A stretch of 33,984 bases of DNA, taken from positions 1 through 33,984 of the forward strand of contig NZ_SELS01000074.1 in NCBI RefSeq assembly GCF_004197395.1, read 5' to 3'. The notes beneath the pieces are model-generated. The model was not told where the DNA came from, ran no database searches, and was given only the letters and a program-made list of their open reading frames with translations. Made by a program: the position numbers and the translations under genes. Below, piece after piece: positions 17,137 through 24,618 of this stretch. Every line of letters starts with the position of its first letter. Position 1 is the stretch's first letter. The stretch is from Paraburkholderia sp. UYCP14C. Its GTDB lineage: Bacteria; Pseudomonadota; Gammaproteobacteria; Burkholderiales; Burkholderiaceae.

Positions 17137-17943
17137 GTGAAGATTCGCGTGCTGTCCGATCTGCATCTGGAAATGGATGAACCTGAGCTGATCCCGCATG
17201 CGCAGGCGGATCTGATCGTGCTGGCGGGCGACATTCACAACCATGGGGCCGGCCCGCGCTGGGCCGCGCAGGCGTTCGACGACACGGTGCCGGTCGTCTA
17301 CGTGCCGGGCAATCACGAGTACTACGACGGCGAATTTGGTGCGTTAGAAAGCGCGACGCTCGACGCTGCCGCGCAGGTCGACAACGTGCATGTGCTGAAC
17401 AACGCCGCGTTCGTCGATCCGGAAGGCCGTTGGCGCGTGCTCGGCACGACGCTGTGGACCGACTTCGAACTGTACGGCGCGACGCCCGATGCAATCGAGG
17501 AATCGATCGTCGCCGCGTGCAAGGTCATGCTCGATTATCGCGGGCTGATCCAGATGAACTGGCCGCACGACCCGCACGACGCCGCGCGCGATTTCACGCC
17601 CGCCGATTCGCTCGCGCTGCACCGGCATGCCCGCGCGTGGCTCGAAAGCGAACTGGCCAAACCGTTCGCCGGCCAAACGATCGTGGTCACGCATCACGCG
17701 CCGCATCGGCTGAGTCTGGCTGAGCGATATGCCGAAGACCGCGTGTCGGCGGGCTTCGTCAATCATCTGCCGGAGCTGGTGCGCGCGCCTGTCGCGCTGT
17801 GGATTCATGGCCACACGCATACGTCTTTCGACTATGTCGTGGAAGGCACGCGCGTGGTGTGCAATCCGCGCGGCTATTTCGATCGACGCACCCGCCAGTG
17901 GGAAAATCCGCAGTTTGCGTGGGACAAAGTCGTCGAGATCTAA
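17137..17943 (+). CDS. Calcineurin-like metallophosphoesterase
   Basis: A 268-aa cytoplasmic metallophosphoesterase with the full two-metal motif set: SDLHLE at 7-12, GDIHNH at 31-36, GNHEYY at 58-63, THHAPH at 185-190 and GHTHTS at 225-230. It belongs to the broad Icc/YfcE-like group; substrates there include cyclic nucleotides, phosphoproteins and phosphodiesters, and none can be picked from the sequence. It begins with GTG at 17137, supported by an AGGAG ribosome-binding site eight bases upstream. It is separated from the dehydrogenase by 52 bases and a hairpin, and it converges on a small membrane peptide gene. Confidence 0.9.
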   Translation: MKIRVLSDLHLEMDEPELIPHAQADLIVLAGDIHNHGAGPRWAAQAFDDTVPVVYVPGNHEYYDGEFGALESATLDAAAQVDNVHVLNNAAFVDPEGRWRVLGTTLWTDFELYGATPDAIEESIVAACKVMLDYRGLIQMNWPHDPHDAARDFTPADSLALHRHARAWLESELAKPFAGQTIVVTHHAPHRLSLAERYAEDRVSAGFVNHLPELVRAPVALWIHGHTHTSFDYVVEGTRVVCNPRGYFDRRTRQWENPQFAWDKVVEI

Positions 17944-17954
17944 AGGGTGCTAAT

Positions 17955-17976
17955 AGCCGGTGCTAACGGGCCGGCT
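17955..17976. other. Weak hairpin between convergent genes
   Basis: AGCCGG (17955-17960) and CCGGCT (17971-17976) form a 6-bp stem with a 10-base loop in the 59-bp gap between the phosphoesterase and the minus-strand small peptide gene. Confidence 0.3.
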
Positions 17977-18002
17977 GCATCGGATCCACCCGCTCGCGTT
18001 GC

Positions 18003-18155
18003 TCACTGCTCTCGCCGCTGCGCGTCCTGCGACTCGACCTCGACCGGCACGAGCCGTGGCTGCTGTACGCGCATCCGGCGCAGCAAATCGCGCGACGCGG
18101 CGACGCCGATCAGTCCAAACATGACGGCCAAGCCGATCATCAGGTGCGTATCCAT
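18003..18155 (-). CDS. Small single-pass membrane peptide, 50 aa
   Basis: A short reading frame encodes 50 residues: an N-terminal hydrophobic segment at about 5-20 (LMIGLAVMFGLIGVAAS) followed by a basic RDLLRRMRV and a polar, charged C-terminal half rich in Gln, Glu and Arg. The ATG at 18155 has an AAGGA ribosome-binding site ten bases upstream. The N-in, helix, basic-tail layout is typical of small bacterial membrane regulators. I do not recognise a family. The gene lies between a convergent phosphoesterase and a LysR gene on the same strand 240 bp upstream, so it probably has its own promoter. Confidence 0.6.
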   Translation of the reverse strand: MDTHLMIGLAVMFGLIGVAASRDLLRRMRVQQPRLVPVEVESQDAQRREQ

Positions 18156-18330
18156 GGATGTGTCGTCCTTCAGTGGTTGCGAGGTGCCGAACGGCGGCGA
18201 ATCCAGCGCGTCCGACCAAAGCGGCGACGCGTGAACGACACGTTAACAAATCGACTGCGCGGCAGAAGTAAAGAAATGTTGCGATGCGGCGTGTGTGTAA
18301 CAGGGTGTCACGCTGCGAGCCTCGCACCGT

Positions 18331-18358
18331 GTGCCGCACTCCGCGTGCCGCACTCGGC
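18331..18358. repeat. 14-bp tandem duplication with one mismatch
   Basis: GTGCCGCACTCCGC (18331-18344) is followed by GTGCCGCACTCGGC (18345-18358). It lies in the 240-bp gap downstream of the LysR gene. I see no further gene in that gap. Confidence 0.85.
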
Positions 18359-18395
18359 GTGCCCCACGAACGTCAACGCATGACGAGCACACCAT

Positions 18396-19334
18396 TCAGG
18401 TCCGCGCGAACTGGCGCAACTCCTCCTGATCCGCCGCCAGCGTCGAGGGCAACTCGTCGCGCAGGAATTCGACCCACGTGCGGATCTTCGCGTCCAGATA
18501 CTGCCGTGACGGATAAAGCGCATACAGGTTCATCGGCTGCGACGTGTACTCGGGCAGCAGCCACACCAGTTCGCCGCTGCGCAAACCGCTGATCGCCGAA
18601 TAGATCGGAATCAGCGCGACGCCCATGCCTTGGGCGACGGCCACGACCATCGCCTCGGCCACGTTCACCTGGAACTTCGTCGCGCCGAGCGACACGACTT
18701 CCTCGCCGTTCGGGCCGTCGAAGGTCCATTTGTCCGACGGATATACCGGCGTCACCATCTGCAGGCAGCTGTGCTGCGCGAGGTCCGCCGGGGTTTGCGG
18801 CACGCCGTGCCGCTCGAGATACGCCGGCGACGCGCACGCAATGCTGAAAGCGCTGCCGATGCGCTGCGACACGAGCCCCGAATCCGGCAGGCCGGTCGCG
18901 AGCGTCAACGACACGTCGAAGCCTTCGTCGAGCAGATCGGGCATGCGCTGCGCAAGCGTCAGTTCGACATGCACGTCCGGGTAGCGCTCCTGGTATCGGC
19001 CCACGGCCGGCACCACGTAGTGCTGGCCGAAACTCGTCATCGCGTGAACCTTCAGCTTGCCGGATGGGCGCGCGTGCGCGTCGCTCGCCTCGGCCTCCGC
19101 CTGATCCACGTACGCGAGAATCTGCTCGCAGCGCTGCAGATAGCGCTCGCCGGCCTCGGTCAGCGCGATGCGGCGAGTGGTCCGGTTCAGAAGCCGCGTG
19201 CGCAGATGCGCTTCCAGATCGGAAACCGCGCGCGACGCGTAGGCCGTCGTCGTATTCAGATGTTGCGCGGCGCCCGTGAAGCTGCCCGCTTCGACGACGC
19301 GGACGAAAACGCGCATGTTTTGAAGCGTGTCCAT
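18396..19334 (-). CDS. LysR-family transcriptional regulator of the adjacent efflux operon
   Basis: A 312-aa LysR-type regulator. The N-terminal winged helix-turn-helix is at about 1-60 (MRVFVRVVEAGSFTGAAQHL, then RAVSDLEAHLRTRLLNRTTR), and the effector-binding domain at about 90-300. Length is standard, and the ATG at 19334 has an AGAGGAT ribosome-binding site. It is divergent from the four-gene efflux operon, the same layout as aaeR with aaeXAB in E. coli, so control of that operon by an aromatic acid or similar ligand is the natural reading. The ligand itself is not known. Confidence 0.93.
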   Translation of the reverse strand: MDTLQNMRVFVRVVEAGSFTGAAQHLNTTTAYASRAVSDLEAHLRTRLLNRTTRRIALTEAGERYLQRCEQILAYVDQAEAEASDAHARPSGKLKVHAMTSFGQHYVVPAVGRYQERYPDVHVELTLAQRMPDLLDEGFDVSLTLATGLPDSGLVSQRIGSAFSIACASPAYLERHGVPQTPADLAQHSCLQMVTPVYPSDKWTFDGPNGEEVVSLGATKFQVNVAEAMVVAVAQGMGVALIPIYSAISGLRSGELVWLLPEYTSQPMNLYALYPSRQYLDAKIRTWVEFLRDELPSTLAADQEELRQFART

Positions 19335-19414
19335 ACCTATCCTCTGTCGACCAGTGCTGGCGCTCTAGCCCTTACCCCGGTCCCATGCAACACAGTTGCG
19401 AATAATCGGCAGCG

Positions 19415-19434
19415 ATTGTTACACGATCAGCAAT
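19415..19434. promoter_or_regulatory. Candidate LysR binding site
   Basis: ATTGTT (19415-19420) and AGCAAT (19429-19434) form an imperfect inverted repeat with an 8-base spacer, five of six arms matching. It lies in the AT-richer divergent gap, between the LysR start and the efflux promoter. Size and spacing are compatible with a LysR-type recognition site. Confidence 0.35.
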
Positions 19435-19502
19435 GGCAATTATCTCATAAAGCGTAAAAATGCCTTGCATCTTTACCGGTTATTCCGCAATCGATCGAAA
19501 AA

Positions 19503-19508
19503 TATAAT
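19503..19508 (+). promoter_or_regulatory. Consensus -10 element of the efflux operon
   Basis: TATAAT lies 37 bases before the GTG start of the first efflux gene. The hexamer 17 bases upstream (TTATTC, 19480-19485) is a poor -35, which fits a promoter needing activator help. A second possible -10 (TATAGT, 19523-19528) follows. Confidence 0.45.
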
Positions 19509-19545
19509 TGCGCACAAGGTTCTATAGTCAAATTTGGAGGAAATC

Positions 19546-21261
19546 GTGCAGTCTCCGGTACCCAAAGGGATCGCCGCAGCCGCGGTTCTTACGATCCTAT
19601 TAACAATCGCCGGGTGTGCAAGTACCGGAGGCGTGGCGCCGCAAACGCACACGATCGATCCTTCGTCGCTCGACGCGGGCAACGCGATCCGCGCCGCCAA
19701 TGCCGATGCGCAGTGGCCCGCCGCCGACTGGTGGCGCGCCTATAACGATCCGCAGCTGGACCAGTGGATCGCCGACGCGCAGGCCGGTAATCCGAGTCTC
19801 GCGGTCGCCCAGGCGCGCGTGCGCGAGGCGGCGTCGATGGCCGGCGTCGCGCGCGCGGCGCTCGCGCCGCAGGTCAACGGTAGCCTGTCGATCCAGCGCG
19901 AGCAGTGGCCCGACAACGTGTTCTACGGTCCGGGTCCGCTCGCCGGCGAGCAGTCGTGGAACAACACCGGCACGCTCGCGCTCGCCTATCACCTCGATTT
20001 CTGGGGCAAGGACAAGAACGCCGCCGAGCGCGCGCTCGACCTCGCGCACGCCAGCGCCGCCGACGCGCGCGCCGCGCAGCTCGAACTGCAGGCGAACGTC
20101 GTGCGCACCTATATCGAGATGTCGATGAACTACGCGTTGCTCGACATCGCGAAAGCTACGCTGCAGCAACAGCAGCAGATCGTCGACCTCGCGAACCGGC
20201 GCCTGAAGGGCGGCATCGGCACGCAGCTCGAAGTGAGCCAGGCCGAAACGCCGCTGCCCGAGTACGAGCGCCAGATCGACGCCATCGAGGAGAAGATCGC
20301 GCTCGGCCGCAACCGGTTGGCCGCGCTCGCGGGCAAGGGTCCGGGCGCCGGCGACGCGATCCAGCGCCCGACGCTGTCGCTCGCCGCGCCGGCCGGTCTG
20401 CCGGCCGCGCTGCCGGCGGATCTGATCGGCCACCGCCCCGACGTGGTCGCGGCACGCTGGACGGTTGCCGCGCAGGCGCGCGGCATCGACGTCGCCAAAG
20501 CCGGGTTCTATCCGGACATCAACCTGCTCGCGTCGATCGGCGGCTATGCGGCGATGGGGCCGCTGTTCCAGTTCCTGAAGAGTCCGTCGCATAGCTGGAG
20601 CGTCGGTCCCGCGCTGACGCTGCCGATCTTCGACGGCGGCCGGCTGCGCTCGCAGCTCGGCGCGGCATCGGCGGGCTACGACGAGGCGGTCGAGCGCTAC
20701 AACCGGTCGATCGTGGGGGCGCTGAAGGACATTTCCGACCAGGTGATCCGCATCCGTTCGCTGAGCACCCAGGCCGACGACGCCGACCGCTCGGTCGCCG
20801 CCGCTCGCAGGAACTACGATCTGTCGCGCGAGAGCTTCCGGCGCGGCTTGACCGACTATCTGAACGTGCTGGTCGCGCAAAACCAGTTGCTGCGCGCGCA
20901 GGAAGGCGTCGCCAAGGTGCAGGCCGAACGTCTCGGCGCGCACGCGTCGCTGATGACGGCGCTCGGCGGCGGTCTCGACGATCCGGCCAACGGTCCGCGG
21001 GACAACGAAACGTTGCCGGCGCATGGCAAGGGCAAGAGCGGCTCGACGGCTGCCGGCGACACGCAGGCGGCCGCGAATGCGAACGCAACGGCGCAAGCGG
21101 CTGCCGCAACCAGTGCGGACCATCGTACGGCGGCCGATACGACCAGCGCCGCGAACGCAGGCGTCCATGCTGACGTCGCCGCGACGTCGCGCGCTGTCAC
21201 GAGCACTACCGCGACCACCACCACCGCCGCGCGTACCCCGAACGCGCCCGCGGCCGAGTGA
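19546..21261 (+). CDS. NodT-family outer-membrane efflux lipoprotein
   Basis: A 571-aa TolC-like outer-membrane channel. A lipoprotein signal peptide ends in IAGC with Cys24 as the lipidated residue. Two outer-membrane efflux repeats follow at about 75-265 and 285-470 (YNDPQLDQWIADAQAGNPSL, then GHRPDVVAARW and FDGGRLRSQLGAASAGYDEA). It would provide the exit duct for the FUSC pump and the HlyD adaptor encoded downstream. The GTG at 19546 is chosen because GGAGG lies six bases upstream. The last 92 residues or so (about 480-571) are an extended Ala/Thr/Asn-rich tail beyond the usual family end. Its stop overlaps the next gene as GTGA. Confidence 0.92.
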   Translation: MQSPVPKGIAAAAVLTILLTIAGCASTGGVAPQTHTIDPSSLDAGNAIRAANADAQWPAADWWRAYNDPQLDQWIADAQAGNPSLAVAQARVREAASMAGVARAALAPQVNGSLSIQREQWPDNVFYGPGPLAGEQSWNNTGTLALAYHLDFWGKDKNAAERALDLAHASAADARAAQLELQANVVRTYIEMSMNYALLDIAKATLQQQQQIVDLANRRLKGGIGTQLEVSQAETPLPEYERQIDAIEEKIALGRNRLAALAGKGPGAGDAIQRPTLSLAAPAGLPAALPADLIGHRPDVVAARWTVAAQARGIDVAKAGFYPDINLLASIGGYAAMGPLFQFLKSPSHSWSVGPALTLPIFDGGRLRSQLGAASAGYDEAVERYNRSIVGALKDISDQVIRIRSLSTQADDADRSVAAARRNYDLSRESFRRGLTDYLNVLVAQNQLLRAQEGVAKVQAERLGAHASLMTALGGGLDDPANGPRDNETLPAHGKGKSGSTAAGDTQAAANANATAQAAAATSADHRTAADTTSAANAGVHADVAATSRAVTSTTATTTTAARTPNAPAAE

Positions 21262-23489
21262 GCAAGGCCATGTCCTCCTCGCCCTCCCCGTCGAGCGCGC
21301 GCCCCGCGTCGTTCGCTGCGCTCTACGAAGCCGCCGCCCACTGGGCGCGCACCGACGGCCTCGTGTGGATCTATCTGTTCAAGTCACTCGCCGCGTGCTT
21401 CCTCGCGCTCGGCATCGCGATGAAGCTCGATCTGCCGCAGCCGCGCACCGCGATGACCACCGTGTTCATCGTGATGCAGCCGCAAAGCGGCGCGGTGTTC
21501 GCCAAGAGCTTCTACCGGATCTGCGGCACGCTGGTCGGTCTCGTCGTGATGCTCGCGCTGATCGGCCTGTTCGCGCAGCAACCCGAGCTGTTCCTGATCT
21601 CGACCGCGATCTGGGTCGGCATCTGCACCGCCGGCGCCGCGCGCAATCGCAACTTCCGCTCGTACGGCTTCGTGCTGGCCGGCTACACCGCCGCGCTGAT
21701 CGGCATCCCGGCGTCGCAGCATCCGGACGGCGCGTTCCTGAGCGCGCTCACGCGGGTCGCGGAAGTGGTGATCGGCATCGTCTGCGCGGGCGCGGTCAGC
21801 GGCCTCGTGTTTCCGCAGTTCGCCGGCCTGCAGATGCGCGGCACCGTGCGCGCGCGCTTCTCGGCGTTCGTCGAGTACGTGTCGGCGTCGCTGGCCGGGC
21901 GCAACGACCGCGCGCAGATCGAGGCGACCAATGCGCGCTTCGTCGCCGACATCGTCGGCTTCGAGGCCGCGCGCAGCGTCGCCGTGTTCGAAGGCCCCGA
22001 TTCGCGCATGCGCGGCGGACGCCTCGCGCGTCTGAACAGCGAGTTCATGACCGCGTCGACGCGCTTTCACGCGCTGCATCAGCTGATGAACCGTCTGCGC
22101 GACAGCAGCACGCACGGCGCGTCGATTGCGATCGCCGCGCTCGAGCCGTACTTCAAGGAGATCGCGCCGTTGCTCGCGAAGTCGGGCGAGCCGGTGCTGA
22201 GCGCGGCCGACGCCGCGCACGCCGCCGCGCAACTCGACACCTACAAGGCCGAGTTGCCGAGACGCGTCCGCGCGACGCGCAGCGAGCTCGAAACGCATCC
22301 CGACGCGCCGCTGCTCGATTTCGACACGGCCGCCGAGCTGCTGTACCGCTTCATCGACGACCTGCACGCTTACGCGGCGACCTACGCGTCGCTCGCGGTC
22401 GACACGCACGCGCGCGAACGCTGGATCGAGCGCTACGAGCCGAAGACCAACGCGATCGCGGCCGGCGTCGCGGGCCTGCGGGCGGCCATCGTGATGCTGG
22501 TGCTCGGCGCGTTCTGGATCGCGACCGCCTGGCCGAGCGGCTCGACGCTGACGCTGGACGCGGCGGCCGTGTGCGCGCTCGCGTCGTCGTCGCCGGATCC
22601 GAAGCGCACGGCGTTCCAGATGGCCGGCGGCACGGTGCTCGCGACGCTGATGGGCCTGATCGCGGTGTTCGGCGTGTATCCGCACATCGACGGCTTCGCG
22701 ATGCTGTGCGTCGCGCTCACGCCGTTCCTGCTGCTCGGCGTGTTCATGACCACACGTCCGCAGCTCGCGGGCTATGGCGTCGGCTATTGCATCTTCTTCT
22801 GCTTCCTCGCCGGGCCCGACAACGTGATCCACTACGACCCAAGCTCGTTCATGAACGACGCGCTCGCGCTGGTGCTGTCGATGCTGGTGTCGTCGATCGC
22901 GTTCGCGGTGCTGCTGCCGCCGTCGACGCCGTGGCTGCGCAACCGCCTGCTCGTCGATCTGCGCCGCCAGGTGGTGCTGGCCGGCCGCGCGGGTCTGGCG
23001 CGCGTGCGCTCGCGCTTCGAAAGCGGCGCGCGCGATCTGATGTTCCAGATCAACGCGCTGTCGCAGAACGAGCCCGAGACGAAGCGCGACACGCTGCGCT
23101 GGCTGTTTTCGGTGCTGGAGGTCGGCAATGCGATGATCGACTTGCGCCGCGAAATCGCGACACTGCCCAACGAGCCGCGCTACCACAAAGCGGCGGCGTG
23201 GCGCGTCGCCATGCGCGCGCTGCGCGATGCGCTCGCGGCGCTGTTCGAGCGGCCGCGCGAGCAGCACTTCGCGCGCGCGCTCGCGGCGACCGCCGATGCG
23301 ATCGCGCAGGTGCAGCAGCTGATGGCCGGCTACACACCGTCGCGCGACGAACGCCATCAGCTGCTGCGCATCCTCAGTCAACTGCATTTCATCCGTACCG
23401 CGCTGCTCGATCCGCAGTCGCCGCTCGCCTCGGCGATCGGCCCGCGCGCGGACGCATCAGAAGAAGAAGGAGTTCCTCATGCCGCGTGA
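21258..23489 (+). CDS. FUSC-family (AaeB-like) efflux pump
   Basis: A 743-aa inner-membrane transporter of the fusaric acid resistance/AaeB family. Two hydrophobic blocks, at about 35-190 and 395-560, frame a soluble middle region of about 200 residues, with a cytoplasmic C-terminal tail. Family stretches include MTTVFIVMQPQSGAVFAKSF and TLDAAAVCALASSSPDPKRT. These pumps export aromatic carboxylic acids and fusaric acid. The GTG at 21258 overlaps the upstream stop codon (GTGA); an ATG four codons later (21270) is the alternative start. It overlaps the next gene by 11 bases, so the operon is tightly translationally coupled. Confidence 0.92.
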   Translation: MSKAMSSSPSPSSARPASFAALYEAAAHWARTDGLVWIYLFKSLAACFLALGIAMKLDLPQPRTAMTTVFIVMQPQSGAVFAKSFYRICGTLVGLVVMLALIGLFAQQPELFLISTAIWVGICTAGAARNRNFRSYGFVLAGYTAALIGIPASQHPDGAFLSALTRVAEVVIGIVCAGAVSGLVFPQFAGLQMRGTVRARFSAFVEYVSASLAGRNDRAQIEATNARFVADIVGFEAARSVAVFEGPDSRMRGGRLARLNSEFMTASTRFHALHQLMNRLRDSSTHGASIAIAALEPYFKEIAPLLAKSGEPVLSAADAAHAAAQLDTYKAELPRRVRATRSELETHPDAPLLDFDTAAELLYRFIDDLHAYAATYASLAVDTHARERWIERYEPKTNAIAAGVAGLRAAIVMLVLGAFWIATAWPSGSTLTLDAAAVCALASSSPDPKRTAFQMAGGTVLATLMGLIAVFGVYPHIDGFAMLCVALTPFLLLGVFMTTRPQLAGYGVGYCIFFCFLAGPDNVIHYDPSSFMNDALALVLSMLVSSIAFAVLLPPSTPWLRNRLLVDLRRQVVLAGRAGLARVRSRFESGARDLMFQINALSQNEPETKRDTLRWLFSVLEVGNAMIDLRREIATLPNEPRYHKAAAWRVAMRALRDALAALFERPREQHFARALAATADAIAQVQQLMAGYTPSRDERHQLLRILSQLHFIRTALLDPQSPLASAIGPRADASEEEGVPHAA

Positions 23490-23679
23490 TATCGCCGTGC
23501 TCGATGCCTACGTGCCGGCCGTTCTGCTGCTGTTCATCGCGGGTGCCGCGCTGACCTGGCTACTCGATCGCGTGATCGCCTATACGGGCCTGTATCGCGT
23601 GGTATGGCACCCCTCCCTGTTCCGGGCCAGCTTGCTCGTGTCCGTGTGCGGCCTTCTCGGCCTCGCCGTTTATCGTTGA
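23479..23679 (+). CDS. AaeX-like DUF1656 small membrane protein
   Basis: A 66-aa membrane protein with two hydrophobic helices (about 10-30 and 45-64) joined by a short YTGLYRVVWHPSLFR loop, the hallmark of DUF1656/AaeX. It always travels with FUSC pumps and HlyD adaptors; its precise role in the complex is unresolved. An AAGGAG ribosome-binding site inside the end of the FUSC gene precedes the ATG, and the two coding regions overlap by 11 bases. Confidence 0.92.
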   Translation: MPRDIAVLDAYVPAVLLLFIAGAALTWLLDRVIAYTGLYRVVWHPSLFRASLLVSVCGLLGLAVYR

Positions 23680-23692
23680 TCAGAGTCGAAAC

Positions 23693-24598
23693 ATGACCAT
23701 CCGAAATCTTGTGGGCTTCATCGCGACAGCCGTCATTTTCATCGTCGCGATCCTGATTGGCCGCGTGCTGTGGGTCCATTACATGGACGAACCGTGGACC
23801 CGCGACGGCCGCGTGCGTGCCGAGATCGTCAACGTCGCGCCGGACGTGTCGGGCGCGATCGTCGATCTGCCGGTCAAGGACAACCAGTTGGTGAAGAAGG
23901 GCGACCTGCTGATGCAGATCGATCCGTCGCACTACCAGATCGCGGTCGAGCAGGCGCAGGCCGCCGTTGCCGCGCGCCGCGCCGAATTGCAGATGAAGCG
24001 CGACGACGCGCAACGTCGTGCCGACATGGATTCGCAGGTGGTGTCAAAGGAAAGCCGCGAAAACGCGACCCATACCGCGTCCGCCGCCGATGCCGCCTAT
24101 CAGCAGGCACTCGCCGCGCTCGATGCCGCGAAGCTGAACCTCGAGCGCACCCGCGTCGTGTCGCCGGTCGACGGCTACGTGACCAACCTGTCGGTGTTCC
24201 GCGGCGACTATGCGACCGCCGGCGCCGCGAAGCTCGCGATCGTCGACAGTCACTCGTTCTGGGTCTATGGCTACTTCGAGGAAACCAAGCTGCCGCACGT
24301 GCGCGTCGGCGATCAGGCCGAAGTGCGGCTGATGAGCGGCGGCACGCTGCAAGGCCATGTGGAGAGCATCTCGCGCGGTATCTACGACCGCGACAATCCG
24401 CAAAGCCACGAACTGCTCGCGGACGTGAATCCGACCTTCAACTGGGTGCGCCTCGCGCAGCGCGTGCCGGTGCGCGTGCGGATCGACTCGGTGCCCGCCG
24501 ACGTGATGCTGGCCGCGGGCACGACCTGCACGGTGGTGGTGCGGCCGGGGACGGGCTCCGCCACGGCGTCGGCGTCCGGGTCGAACAACGCGAGCTGA
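23693..24598 (+). CDS. HlyD-family (AaeA-like) periplasmic adaptor
   Basis: A 301-aa membrane fusion protein that links the inner-membrane pump to the outer-membrane channel. One N-terminal anchor helix lies at about 5-27. A lipoyl-like half (VRAEIVNVAPDVSGAIVDLP at about 42-61), a short coiled-coil hairpin at about 80-150, the second lipoyl half (VVSPVDGYVTNLSVFRGDY) and a beta-barrel domain follow. It starts 13 bases after the AaeX-like gene and ends the operon. The last 12 residues or so are a Ser/Ala-rich tail. Only 20 bases separate its stop from that of the convergent chemotaxis receptor gene, with no terminator seen. Confidence 0.93.
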   Translation: MTIRNLVGFIATAVIFIVAILIGRVLWVHYMDEPWTRDGRVRAEIVNVAPDVSGAIVDLPVKDNQLVKKGDLLMQIDPSHYQIAVEQAQAAVAARRAELQMKRDDAQRRADMDSQVVSKESRENATHTASAADAAYQQALAALDAAKLNLERTRVVSPVDGYVTNLSVFRGDYATAGAAKLAIVDSHSFWVYGYFEETKLPHVRVGDQAEVRLMSGGTLQGHVESISRGIYDRDNPQSHELLADVNPTFNWVRLAQRVPVRVRIDSVPADVMLAAGTTCTVVVRPGTGSATASASGSNNAS

Positions 24599-24618
24599 GG
24601 CCCGCGCCGCCGCTCGCT

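Noticed and set aside
21384-23387. 667-codon antisense frame opposite the FUSC pump
   Set aside because: Composition is Arg-, His- and Glu-rich with no fold; it mirrors codon bias of the real gene.
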